Assembly: GCA_002354735.1 (NCBI GenBank)
Contig: DEMD01000003.1
Coordinates: 375,511 to 439,510 of the forward strand
Direction of reading: 5' to 3'
DNA from: Gammaproteobacteria bacterium UBA2679
GTDB lineage: Bacteria > Pseudomonadota > Gammaproteobacteria > Pseudomonadales > Oleiphilaceae
DNA: 64,000 bases
In this document: piece by piece, positions 41,950 to 49,816 of the stretch
How the letters are laid out: each line of letters opens with the position of its first letter
Position numbering within the stretch: the stretch's first letter is position 1
The notes under the pieces: model-generated
Told to the model about the DNA's origin: nothing
Seen by the model: the letters and a program-made list of their open reading frames with translations, nothing else
The model's database searches: none
Program-made: the position numbers and the translations under genes

Positions 41950-42463
41950 CGCCGCGCTATTGGCAACCGTTCTCTTATGCGCACCCGTCACCGTCTTCGC
42001 CCGCGAGGCGAGCGTGGGCAAACCTTCGGTTCTTTATGCAGAACCATTCAAGGATGCAGTAGTCCTGCAGAAGCTGAGCGCAGCCACGACTGTCAAGATT
42101 CTCCAGCGCAAGGGTGGCTGGTCTAAAGTACAGCATCAGCAGAACGAAGGTTGGGTCAGGACACTCGATTTGCGGCTTGGCAAGGCTGCAGAAGGCTCCG
42201 TCGTGGCGGATACCTTCGGGCTGGCTACTGGCCGTTCGGGTAGCGGCAACGTGGTGGCTACCACCGGTATTCGTGGCCTGGATGAAGAAGACCTCAAGAG
42301 TGCCAACTTCAATGCAGAACAGATATCGCTAGCGGAAAGCTTCCGCATCGATGCACCAGTCGCTGAGAGTTCCGCGGCCAGTGCGGGGCTGCAAACGCAT
42401 AGCGTCCAGTACTTTGATGCTGAGACCGAAACTACAGGCACCAGCAACAGGCACGACCGATGA
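41927..42463 (+). CDS. SH3b domain exported protein
   Basis: 178 residues starting at GTG 41927, chosen because AGGGA lies 7 bases upstream and a clean signal peptide begins at once (to about VFARE). The frame is open back to 41852, but that part overlaps the CHASE2 gene. The mature N-terminal half is a bacterial SH3 domain (SVLYAEPFKDAVVLQKL, LQRKGGWSKVQHQQNEGWV). The C-terminal ~90 residues are low-complexity Ser/Ala/Gly/Glu. SH3b domains bind peptidoglycan or peptides in the periplasm. It overlaps the CHASE2 gene by 23 bases and the M48 gene by 4 bases (ATGA). Confidence 0.88.
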   Translation: MNTPRRTSAALLATVLLCAPVTVFAREASVGKPSVLYAEPFKDAVVLQKLSAATTVKILQRKGGWSKVQHQQNEGWVRTLDLRLGKAAEGSVVADTFGLATGRSGSGNVVATTGIRGLDEEDLKSANFNAEQISLAESFRIDAPVAESSAASAGLQTHSVQYFDAETETTGTSNRHDR

Positions 42464-43350
42464 ATCGCAGAACAATTACCGGCTTACTCGCAACCGTCAG
42501 CGTTTCACTCCTGACTGCGCCCACCCTTGCCTTCGATCTCGGCGGCCTTGCAGGCGACATTCTCAACAAGGCCACTTCCTCCACCACTCAGCCGGCCAAC
42601 GAGCCGGTGAGCGACCTGTCCCGCGGCATCGAGGTGCTATCGATACTGACCACTGACGTCGCCGAGGATGAGGAAGTTGCGATCGGCCGAGAAATTGCCG
42701 GACGCCTACTGGGTGCTGCACCACTGGTTTCGGATGCCGATCTCCAGCGCTACGTCAACCGGATTGGTAAATGGGTCGCGCTGCAGTCCGAGAGGCCGGG
42801 TCTTGAATGGACATTTGGCGTTATCGAGTCCGACTCCATAAATGCTTTCGCCAGCCCCGGCGGTTACATCTTCATAACCAAAGGTCTCTACGCACTGCTG
42901 AACAACGAGTCGGAACTTGCTGGTGTACTTGGCCATGAAATTGGTCATGTGATCAGACGTCATCACCTGGAACTGCTCAATCAGTCAAAGCTCATCGATA
43001 CCGGATCGAAGATACTCAGTGACAAGGTTCGCGACCGCACGCAGGTGGTAGACAACCTGATTGGCAACGGTGCCGAGATACTTGCGCGAGGTCTCGACAA
43101 GGATGCCGAGTACGAAGCTGACCTGATCGGCGTCGTCCTGGCTTCGCGGGCCGGCTATGACGCCTATGGGCTCCCCGTGGTGCTGCAGGAAATCGGCCAC
43201 AGTTCGAAGGGGCATGAAGGAGGCGGTCTGATGTACAAGACCCACCCGCTACCTGACGACCGATTGGCTCAGCTTGACGAATTCGCCCCGCGCTTCCCTG
43301 ATCAGGGCCAGCTTACTGGTACAGGACTCTATCAGCTGAAGAAGCGCTGA
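42460..43350 (+). CDS. Periplasmic M48 family zinc metalloprotease
   Basis: 296 residues with a signal peptide (cleaved about residue 24, TLAFD). The HExxH motif is HEIGH at 159-163, the third zinc ligand is probably Glu217 in EYEAD, and INAFASPGGYIFITKGL is the standard M48 substrate-cleft strand. It is close to the short periplasmic LoiP/YcaL-type proteases without TPR repeats, which act in outer-membrane protein quality control. It is the last gene of the CHASE2-SH3b-M48 operon, coupled by ATGA to SH3b, and is followed by a clear terminator. Confidence 0.93.
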   Translation: MNRRTITGLLATVSVSLLTAPTLAFDLGGLAGDILNKATSSTTQPANEPVSDLSRGIEVLSILTTDVAEDEEVAIGREIAGRLLGAAPLVSDADLQRYVNRIGKWVALQSERPGLEWTFGVIESDSINAFASPGGYIFITKGLYALLNNESELAGVLGHEIGHVIRRHHLELLNQSKLIDTGSKILSDKVRDRTQVVDNLIGNGAEILARGLDKDAEYEADLIGVVLASRAGYDAYGLPVVLQEIGHSSKGHEGGGLMYKTHPLPDDRLAQLDEFAPRFPDQGQLTGTGLYQLKKR

Positions 43351-43371
43351 ATACAACCCAAGCCGCCAATG

Positions 43372-43395
43372 AGGGCCTACTGAAGTAGGCCTTTC
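43372..43395 (+). terminator. Intrinsic terminator after the CHASE2-SH3b-M48 operon
   Basis: GGCCTAC (43374-43380), loop TGAA, GTAGGCC (43385-43391), then TTT. The perfect 7-bp GC-rich stem with a tetraloop lies 24 bases after the M48 stop and separates this operon from the amidohydrolase gene. The T-run is short, so efficiency may be moderate. Confidence 0.75.
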
Positions 43396-43461
43396 AGACA
43401 AGAACCAAACTCGCTCTAGCCGCCGTATATCCAGCTGTATGGACAAGCAGGAGGTGGCGGT

Positions 43462-44274
43462 TTGGGCAACTCAGAAACAAGTGCAACAAACAGGGACAAC
43501 TGGATAATTCACAGAACCGGCGGACCTGTTCTGGCTACTGCAGTGCATGCGGGCCATACGATCCGCGAGGAGCTGCAACCCTACCTTGCTGCCGACGATG
43601 CCGAATTGCGCCGCGAAGAGGATCCACTAACGGATATTTGGGCCTCAGCGGCGCCTGATCACATGCTCTGCCGCACATCGCGCTTCGAGGTCGATCTCAA
43701 CCGCTCGCGTGATATGGCACTGGCGACCAAGCCAGAAAACACCTGGGGCAAAAGAATCTGGCGCGAAAGCCCCCCGCAGGAGATGATCGAACGCTCCCTG
43801 GCGCAACATGACCGCTTCTACGCGCTCATGCGGAACTGGATCGAAGACCTCATTCGCCTACACGGCAAGATCCTGCTGCTGGATATTCATTCCTACAACC
43901 ATCGCCGAGACGGCCCTTATGCGCCGGCAGCCTCACTTGCAAGCAACCCCGACATCGACCTTGGGCTTACCGAATTGAACCATGACCGCTTCGGCTCGCT
44001 AGTAGGCGTATTCAGCGAAACGCTCAGTCAGGTGCCTTGCCAGGGGCGTAATCCCGATGTCCGCGGCAATGTCCGTTATCCCGACGGTGGCAATTGGCCG
44101 GAATGGGTGTTCGCCGAGTTTGGCGACGATGTCTGCACGATTACCCTGGAATACAAAAAGTTCTACATGGATGAGTGGAGCGGTCATGCTTATCTGCCTG
44201 TGGTGGAAGACCTGCGCGTCGGTATTTCTCAGGCCATCGAGGCAGCAACACAGGAGTTGAAGCGATGTCGCTGA
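43462..44274 (+). CDS. N-formylglutamate amidohydrolase family protein
   Basis: 270-residue zinc-type amidohydrolase of the FGase fold. Signatures are the VHAGHTI start of the fold, the SRFEVDLNRSRD segment, ILLLDIHSYNHRRDGP (zinc/catalytic region) and ITLEYKKFYMDEW near the end. Classical HutG releases glutamate from N-formylglutamate, but there are no histidine-utilisation genes nearby, and this subgroup travels with QEGLA and ATP-grasp proteins. The start is TTG at 43462, with GGAGGTG six bases upstream. The 3' end overlaps the QEGLA gene by 10 bases. It may act on N-acyl or isopeptide glutamate bonds in a modified peptide (inference). Confidence 0.88.
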   Translation: MGNSETSATNRDNWIIHRTGGPVLATAVHAGHTIREELQPYLAADDAELRREEDPLTDIWASAAPDHMLCRTSRFEVDLNRSRDMALATKPENTWGKRIWRESPPQEMIERSLAQHDRFYALMRNWIEDLIRLHGKILLLDIHSYNHRRDGPYAPAASLASNPDIDLGLTELNHDRFGSLVGVFSETLSQVPCQGRNPDVRGNVRYPDGGNWPEWVFAEFGDDVCTITLEYKKFYMDEWSGHAYLPVVEDLRVGISQAIEAATQELKRCR

Positions 44275-45482
44275 CAGCCGATCTGAAAAGTGGAAAAAAA
44301 GTCGGGCATCTCAAGCCCCTCCCGCCTGTTGCAGCCGAAGTGGATCGCGAGCTCGTCGGCATAGACGACAAGGTAGACTGGTTGTATTACCTGTCGCCAT
44401 TGCATAACGACGAAATCTGGGAGCGCTTTCAGGAAACTGGTTACAAGGAAGAGCCAAAGCTCGAATACGTCGCCGTTCCGGAGAACTACAAACATCTTCG
44501 CAAGGCGCTGCGTGAGCTGCGAGTGGATGACATCGAACATCCTGCCGTTCACGCCCTTCTTCTTGAGAAACAGAAAGAGCTGGAACTGCAATGCGAGCTT
44601 GTGCTCCTGCGCGATACGGAAGGTTTCGCAGCAGTATCCGTCGACCTGTTTGGCGGTACGGACCGAGCGCTTCTCCACACAGCCGAGCGAATCCTGAACT
44701 CGGTGGAGGATGAGGATCAGACTCAGGACAGCGCCGGCTGCGATGAAGTCGCTGCCGCTGCGGAGCAACACCTGGCCTATTACAGACAGAAAGCGCCTGA
44801 CCTGGCCGCCAGGGTCATTATCCAGCCGGATCTGAACTCGATGATGATGGTTCACCGTGGCAACCTGGAAATCGCCCGCAGCGTTCATCTGTCGCCGGAG
44901 CGAATTGAGGCGCTGATGGCTCATGAAATCGGCGCGCATGTGGTCACTCGTTACAACGGGCACCACCAGGTTATCAAGCAACTGGAAGTAGGTCTGGCCC
45001 ACTATGACGCCTTGCAGGAAGGTCTTGGAACGCTGGCGGAGTACCTCGCTGGCTATCTGCCTCCCAGGCGTCTACGTACTATTGCTGCACGTGTCGTTGC
45101 GAGCGACCTCGTCGTACAACGCAAAACGATCGTGGATATCTTCGAAGTTCTTCACGAAGAGCACGGCATTCCGGCAGAGGATGCGTTCGACATTGCGGTG
45201 AGGGCTCGCCGCGGGGGTGGTTTGACCAAAGACTCGGTCTATCTCCACGGACTGCAGAACCTGATCGAATATCTTGCCGATGGTGGCAGCCTCGAATTCT
45301 TGTACCTCGGAAAATTTGCTCTTCAACAGCGCTTCATATTGCAGGAGCTTGTGGACGACGGCTTCGTCGCCATGCCGCGCCTTCTGCCGCGTCACCTGGA
45401 ATGTCCCAGCTGTTTGGAGAGATTGGAACGTGTTCGCAGCCTCAGCGTGGAATCGCTATTTCAAGGAAGACCGGAATCATGA
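44265..45482 (+). CDS. DUF1704 / QEGLA-motif protein, metallopeptidase-like
   Basis: 405 residues from the ATG at 44265; the frame is open back to 44175, inside the amidohydrolase gene. Family hallmarks are HEIGAH (220-225, HExxxH type) and QEGLG (251-255), usually annotated as a flavohemoglobin expression-modulating QEGLA protein. Eukaryotic relatives (MATCAP/KIAA0895L) are metallo-carboxypeptidases that remove a C-terminal tyrosine from tubulin, so a peptidase role is likely, but the bacterial substrate is unknown. Translation is coupled at both ends: a 10-base overlap with the amidohydrolase and an ATGA overlap with the ATP-grasp gene. It appears cytoplasmic, with no signal peptide. Confidence 0.9.
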   Translation: MSLTADLKSGKKVGHLKPLPPVAAEVDRELVGIDDKVDWLYYLSPLHNDEIWERFQETGYKEEPKLEYVAVPENYKHLRKALRELRVDDIEHPAVHALLLEKQKELELQCELVLLRDTEGFAAVSVDLFGGTDRALLHTAERILNSVEDEDQTQDSAGCDEVAAAAEQHLAYYRQKAPDLAARVIIQPDLNSMMMVHRGNLEIARSVHLSPERIEALMAHEIGAHVVTRYNGHHQVIKQLEVGLAHYDALQEGLGTLAEYLAGYLPPRRLRTIAARVVASDLVVQRKTIVDIFEVLHEEHGIPAEDAFDIAVRARRGGGLTKDSVYLHGLQNLIEYLADGGSLEFLYLGKFALQQRFILQELVDDGFVAMPRLLPRHLECPSCLERLERVRSLSVESLFQGRPES

Positions 45483-46525
45483 AAATTGCTTTTATTATCA
45501 ATGATATCTGTACAGAAAAAGACAACTACACAACGATCAGACTGGCTAGGAGAGCGATCGGTCTGGGCCATGAAGTCGTGCTCGTGGGCATCGGTAACCT
45601 CATCTACGAATCGAATGAATCACTTGCGGCAATGGTCACTCGGCCGAGCAGAAAGGACTATGAAGACGATAGCGATCTTCTGGCGGATCTGCAGTCAAAC
45701 GAGGTGCCGAAAACCCGTTGCAACCTGAGCGAGATGGACGTGGTACTGCTGCGTTTCGATCCCGCTGACGAAATCTACACGCGGCCGTGGGCACCGCCAT
45801 CGGCTCTATTGTTCGCGCAGTTGCTGGCCAACCAGGGCATCATCGTACTCAATGATCCCACCCACCTGACCGATGCTTCGAACAAGACCTATTTCCAGAC
45901 ATATCCGGAGCTTGTCCGACCGAAAACCGCGATCGTTCATGATGCGGCGGAAATCAAGAATGTGGTTGAGCGCTTTGGCGGCAAGGCTGTTATAAAGCCG
46001 CTGCAGGGTTCGGGCGGTCAAGGCGTATTCATCATCAACGAGGAGTCAGGGTCGAATCTGAACCAGATGATCGAAGCCAGTCTGCGCGATGGCTACGTTA
46101 TCGTTCAGGAGTACCTCCCACTGGCTGCAGATGGGGATCTGCGTCTGTTGACGCTCAATGGCAAACCCTTGCAGGTCGATGGCGTTTATGCCTGCTTCAA
46201 ACGCTACAACGATTCGGGCGATGGCCGGTCTAACATTACGGCTGGTGGCAAGATAAAGATGGCCGAACCTGATAATGATGCACTGCGTCTGGCGGAGGCG
46301 GTCGGGCCGAAGCTCGTTCGCGATGGCATGTACTTCACTGGACTGGATATCGTCGGCAACAAGATGATGGAGATCAACGTGGATAGCCCAGGTGGGATTT
46401 CCATGGCCGAAGACCTGACCGGCAAGGACTTCTCGGGCGCGATAATCGCTGACCTCGAGCGCAAGGTCCGTCTGAAGCGCTATTACGGCGGCAAGCTCAG
46501 TGTTACCGAGCTTGCTGTCATGTAG
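45479..46525 (+). CDS. Glutathione-synthetase-like ATP-grasp ligase
   Basis: 348 residues from the ATG at 45479, which overlaps the previous TGA as ATGA. The architecture is that of prokaryotic glutathione synthetase: an N-terminal Rossmann-like domain (MKIAFIINDI), a YFQTYPELVRPKTAIVHD hinge, an ATP-grasp core with VIKPLQGSGGQGVF, a DLRLLTLNGKPLQ strand and the EINVDSPGGISMAE metal-binding end. It should join an amino acid to a carboxylate using ATP. Since it ends a tight operon with a glutamyl-type amidohydrolase and a peptidase-like protein, it may build or extend a peptide rather than glutathione. No gshA is nearby. Confidence 0.9.
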   Translation: MKIAFIINDICTEKDNYTTIRLARRAIGLGHEVVLVGIGNLIYESNESLAAMVTRPSRKDYEDDSDLLADLQSNEVPKTRCNLSEMDVVLLRFDPADEIYTRPWAPPSALLFAQLLANQGIIVLNDPTHLTDASNKTYFQTYPELVRPKTAIVHDAAEIKNVVERFGGKAVIKPLQGSGGQGVFIINEESGSNLNQMIEASLRDGYVIVQEYLPLAADGDLRLLTLNGKPLQVDGVYACFKRYNDSGDGRSNITAGGKIKMAEPDNDALRLAEAVGPKLVRDGMYFTGLDIVGNKMMEINVDSPGGISMAEDLTGKDFSGAIIADLERKVRLKRYYGGKLSVTELAVM

Positions 46526-46537
46526 GTCTCAGTCGAA

Positions 46538-47335
46538 CTAGACGTAGCCTGCCTTCTTGAGCATGGCATAGGCCTGGTTCAGACGCTTCGACTCCTCCTC
46601 GGCTTTCAGCCTTACTTCCGGGGCAGCACTGGCCACCTTGTCGGGGTGGCACTGCTTCATCTTCTGACGATAGCGCTTTCGAACTGCGGCTTTATCAGCC
46701 TCGGGGCCAAGGTCAAGCACCCTGAGGCAGGCCGAGATCGAATCTGGCGCCGCACGGTCGGCTCGCGCGTTCTCGGATTCCGCCTTCCCGTTCCTGGTCG
46801 CCTTGTACACGAAGATCTGACCATACTGGTCGATTTCCATTCTGAACGGCTCGCGGCAACTGCCGCATCGACCGATGCCCGCCTGGGCAGGTAGCCGAAT
46901 CCTCATCTTGCGCTCGCAGCTTGGGCACCAGACGATCTTCTCCTGTTGTGATTGCGCCGCTGACTCGTTACCCCGATTTGTTGGGCCTTGCGCCGCATGG
47001 CGGGTACGTGCGCCTGCAGTTCGATCAAAGCGCCCGCGCTCGAACCCGGCCCCTCGCGATGGCGTAATGCCGAGTATGAGCAGCCATAACAGATTGAGTC
47101 CGGGCAGTATGACCAGTACAGATAGCCAGGCCGGCCATCCGGTATCTCGACTCCGTTTGGCCATGACTGCGAGAAAGGGATACAGCAGTATGAGATAGAC
47201 CGGCAGCGAGGCGCTACTGAGGAGCCCATTGGCCCAGAGCAAGGCAGCGGCAGCCAGAAGGCCGGCCATGGCGGCCCAGTACGCGGACCGGCCCAGTCGG
47301 CCGTGGAAGGATAAATACAGCGAAACGATATCCAT
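46538..47335 (-). CDS. DUF805 - zinc ribbon - J-domain fusion protein
   Basis: 265-residue membrane protein with three parts. Residues 1-95 form a DUF805 membrane domain (YLSFHGRLGRSAYW, KRSRDTGWPAW, four helices). Residues ~135-175 hold a CxxC...CxxC zinc ribbon (Cys137, 140, 157, 160). The C-terminus (~200-265) is a J domain with HPD at 230-232 (KQCHPDKV). It should recruit an Hsp70 to the inner membrane on the cytoplasmic side. There is no DnaJ G/F region or substrate domain, so it is a type III-like co-chaperone. It converges on the ATP-grasp gene 12 bases away. The order of domains, with the J domain at the C-terminus, is uncommon. Confidence 0.88.
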   Translation of the reverse strand: MDIVSLYLSFHGRLGRSAYWAAMAGLLAAAALLWANGLLSSASLPVYLILLYPFLAVMAKRSRDTGWPAWLSVLVILPGLNLLWLLILGITPSRGAGFERGRFDRTAGARTRHAAQGPTNRGNESAAQSQQEKIVWCPSCERKMRIRLPAQAGIGRCGSCREPFRMEIDQYGQIFVYKATRNGKAESENARADRAAPDSISACLRVLDLGPEADKAAVRKRYRQKMKQCHPDKVASAAPEVRLKAEEESKRLNQAYAMLKKAGYV

Positions 47336-47421
47336 GCTCAGGTCATGCTCACATCAAGAGAAGGTCATTGATGGAGCATTGTACGCTGGCTGGGCGGCTC
47401 TGGCTGCGATCTGTGTGAATT

Positions 47422-48432
47422 TCAGCGGCTAAACGGATAAACCTGGCCGTCAGGCGACAGCGCCTGCAGGGTACCATCACGCCAGCTCAGCCTACGCGTA
47501 CTGAACACATCACCGGTATTACTATCGCACACCTGATCAGCGCTTCGAACGATGAAGGTAGAAATCACGCCATTGCTGTCATTGTACTGCCAGGTACCTT
47601 GCAGCAGAACATCTGTCATTTGGCCATCCACCGAGCAGCGTCTGGTCACCAGCAAATTATCGTCGCTGACGAAACTGACCAGGATCGGACTCTCGAGACC
47701 GTTTTCTGCTGTGGCCTCCAATACCCAGAGGCCGGAAGGCGACGCTGGATCGTAGGGTCGAGTGTCCGGCGTGACCGGGTCGCCATCAGCACCAGGATCG
47801 ATTGTGTCCTGCAAGCGCGCGAGTTGTGACTCGAGATGGCTGATAGCGTCGATGACCGGAATGAGACCAATTCGGGTAATCGTCAGTCCAGCGTTCGGCA
47901 ATAGCTGCGTCACCGCTGTGGAGGCGGCAAAATCCGCTATGGTCTGCGCGAAAATGACCTGGGTCGCATTCAGCTTGGCCTGCTCGGAAATCGTAATGCC
48001 ATTCTCCGGATTACCGTCGACATCGAGCGACTGCAGTAGGCGGATGATATTGGTCACCTCATCATTGATGCGCTCTTCTGTGGACATATCCAGCGGCGTG
48101 ACGATGGGTGCAGCAGCCACTGCGGGCAGCGCCAGATCACCGATGGCAAAGGTCACCCGTTCTCCGGGCAGATAGCTGAACTCGCCCTTCGCATTTGTCA
48201 CGGCCACACGGGACGCCGTGCGGTAGTCAATATTGGCTACCGGACTGTCGAGGAAGACCCCCGTTAACACCTGTGGCTCATCAGACGAAGGCGTCTGCCC
48301 CGCTCCACCACGGTCCGGCTGTCCCACTACAGGATCAGTGGCTTGCGCTGGACTACCGGAGTCACCGCTACTGCAGGCAAGCAGTGTAAGACCGAGCGAA
48401 CAGACAAAAGCAAGATTGAGCTTGGTAGACAT
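47422..48432 (-). CDS. Putative lipoprotein of unknown function
   Basis: 336-residue exported protein with a clear lipobox (LTLLACSS; Cys20). After a Gly/Ser/Asp/Pro linker, an N-terminal domain (~55-200) begins GVFLDSPVANIDYRTAS and contains GEFSYLPGERVTFAIGDL and NIIRLLQSLDVDGNPENGI. I recognise this block only as a recurrent N-terminal module of gammaproteobacterial lipoproteins. The C-terminal ~110 residues are beta-rich and look like a small barrel or lipocalin-like sheet (SGLWVLEATAENGL ... TWQYND ... DGTLQALSPDGQVYPF). No catalytic motif is seen. Probably outer-membrane-anchored; function unknown. Confidence 0.75.
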   Translation of the reverse strand: MSTKLNLAFVCSLGLTLLACSSGDSGSPAQATDPVVGQPDRGGAGQTPSSDEPQVLTGVFLDSPVANIDYRTASRVAVTNAKGEFSYLPGERVTFAIGDLALPAVAAAPIVTPLDMSTEERINDEVTNIIRLLQSLDVDGNPENGITISEQAKLNATQVIFAQTIADFAASTAVTQLLPNAGLTITRIGLIPVIDAISHLESQLARLQDTIDPGADGDPVTPDTRPYDPASPSGLWVLEATAENGLESPILVSFVSDDNLLVTRRCSVDGQMTDVLLQGTWQYNDSNGVISTFIVRSADQVCDSNTGDVFSTRRLSWRDGTLQALSPDGQVYPFSR

Positions 48433-48546
48433 ACAGGCATCCGTGACATGTGTATTCTTCGAATGTCCGTATTAAGCCATATCGGAAAATGCCGAACTGT
48501 GAACTGGCACACGCTAGCGTCCCGTCCGGGTCGCCCGGATCAGGCG

Positions 48547-49737
48547 CTACAGCTGCTGCTTGAAAGGTTTCAAGGCCACTTCGCCAGCTCGCTGCCAGAG
48601 CGACCGGCGTTTCCACCTGGTGAAATCGATAGGCTCACAGCATTGGACATCATCATCGAAATCGGCATTCAGACGGGCCGCAACTGCTGCGGAATCCACC
48701 ACCATGCTGATCTCTTCATCCTTCTTCATCGAACGCTGGTTGAAGTTTGCCGAGCCGATACAGACCAGCTCGCCATCAACGATGATCAGCTTGGTATGGA
48801 GCATGGTCTTCTGATAGAGCAGCAGGGTCACACCGGCTTCCAGCAGTTGTTTGAAGCCATCTTCACCACCGAGTTGCGACACCCGCTGGTCGGTATGCCG
48901 GCCAGGCAGCATGACCGTTATGGAAACGCCACGGGCTACAGTCGCCGCCATAAGATCGATCAGCACGGGATCAGGCACGAAATAGGCGGTGGCAATCCGC
49001 ACTTCGCTATGTGCGCCGAACAACAGTGCCTGAATGAGGGTTGCAACGTCTGACCAGCCGAGTGTCGAGCTGGACTTCAGCACCTGAATCGGCACATTGC
49101 TAAAAATGTTGCTACCCGGTTGCCGCACCTTGTCAGGCACCGAGACTGGGTGGAGAAGATCCGGCTCGACGAGACGACCCTCATCCACCCAGTTGCCCAG
49201 GAAAGCTGCATGCATACCTTCCAGACAGGGACCGGTGAGCTGAAAGTGCGTGTCGCGCCACTGATCGGGATTTTCAGCATTGCCCTCCCACTGGGACGCT
49301 ATGCCGACCCCACCCGTGAACCCGATACACTGGTCCACCAGGAGAATCTTGCGATGGGTTCTGTGGTCGCTTCGCCACATTTTCCAGGTAGCCATCGGGC
49401 GAAACCAGCGAAGGATTACGCCGGCGTCCCGCATGTTGTCCAGCAGCTCGTCATTCATGGTAGCCGCGCCGTAGCTGTCGAGCAGCACACGCACGCAGAG
49501 CCCCTCCCGCGCCTTTTGAGCCAAGGCCTCGGCGAATTCGATGGCGATATCACCCGTCCAGTACACGAAAGTGAGAAACTCGATTCGCTCCTGCGCCGCG
49601 CGGATGGCCTCGAGCATGGCCGGAAAGATCTCACAGCCATTTCTCAGTATGCGTAGCGTGTTCCCGGTGGTGAAGGTGACGCCGAGCGCATGCTCGAGCA
49701 CGGCTCGCTTATCAGGAATATCAGTAGAATCGGTCAT
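48547..49737 (-). CDS. Cardiolipin synthase-like phospholipase D family protein
   Basis: 396 residues from the ATG at 49737, chosen for GGAGAG five bases upstream; the frame extends to an ATG at 49800 without a ribosome site. Two HKD motifs are present, THRKILLVD with GFTGG downstream and HTKLIIVDGELVCIGSANFNQRS, so it should use the PLD phosphatidyl-transfer mechanism. There are no N-terminal transmembrane helices, unlike ClsA, which places it with the ClsB/ClsC-type enzymes that join phosphatidylglycerol units or transfer phosphatidyl groups. It lies between a lipoprotein gene and an AI-2E family permease gene on the same strand. Confidence 0.92.
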   Translation of the reverse strand: MTDSTDIPDKRAVLEHALGVTFTTGNTLRILRNGCEIFPAMLEAIRAAQERIEFLTFVYWTGDIAIEFAEALAQKAREGLCVRVLLDSYGAATMNDELLDNMRDAGVILRWFRPMATWKMWRSDHRTHRKILLVDQCIGFTGGVGIASQWEGNAENPDQWRDTHFQLTGPCLEGMHAAFLGNWVDEGRLVEPDLLHPVSVPDKVRQPGSNIFSNVPIQVLKSSSTLGWSDVATLIQALLFGAHSEVRIATAYFVPDPVLIDLMAATVARGVSITVMLPGRHTDQRVSQLGGEDGFKQLLEAGVTLLLYQKTMLHTKLIIVDGELVCIGSANFNQRSMKKDEEISMVVDSAAVAARLNADFDDDVQCCEPIDFTRWKRRSLWQRAGEVALKPFKQQL

Positions 49738-49816
49738 CAGCTCTCCAGTAGCAGCGTTGCTGCTATCCGACTTCGTGTAGCTATCAGAATCAAAAGTCAT
49801 AGGTGAAGCATAAACG

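Noticed and set aside
44175..44264. Upstream extension of the QEGLA protein
   Set aside because: It would overlap the conserved end of the amidohydrolase gene and lacks family similarity; the ATG at 44265 fits.
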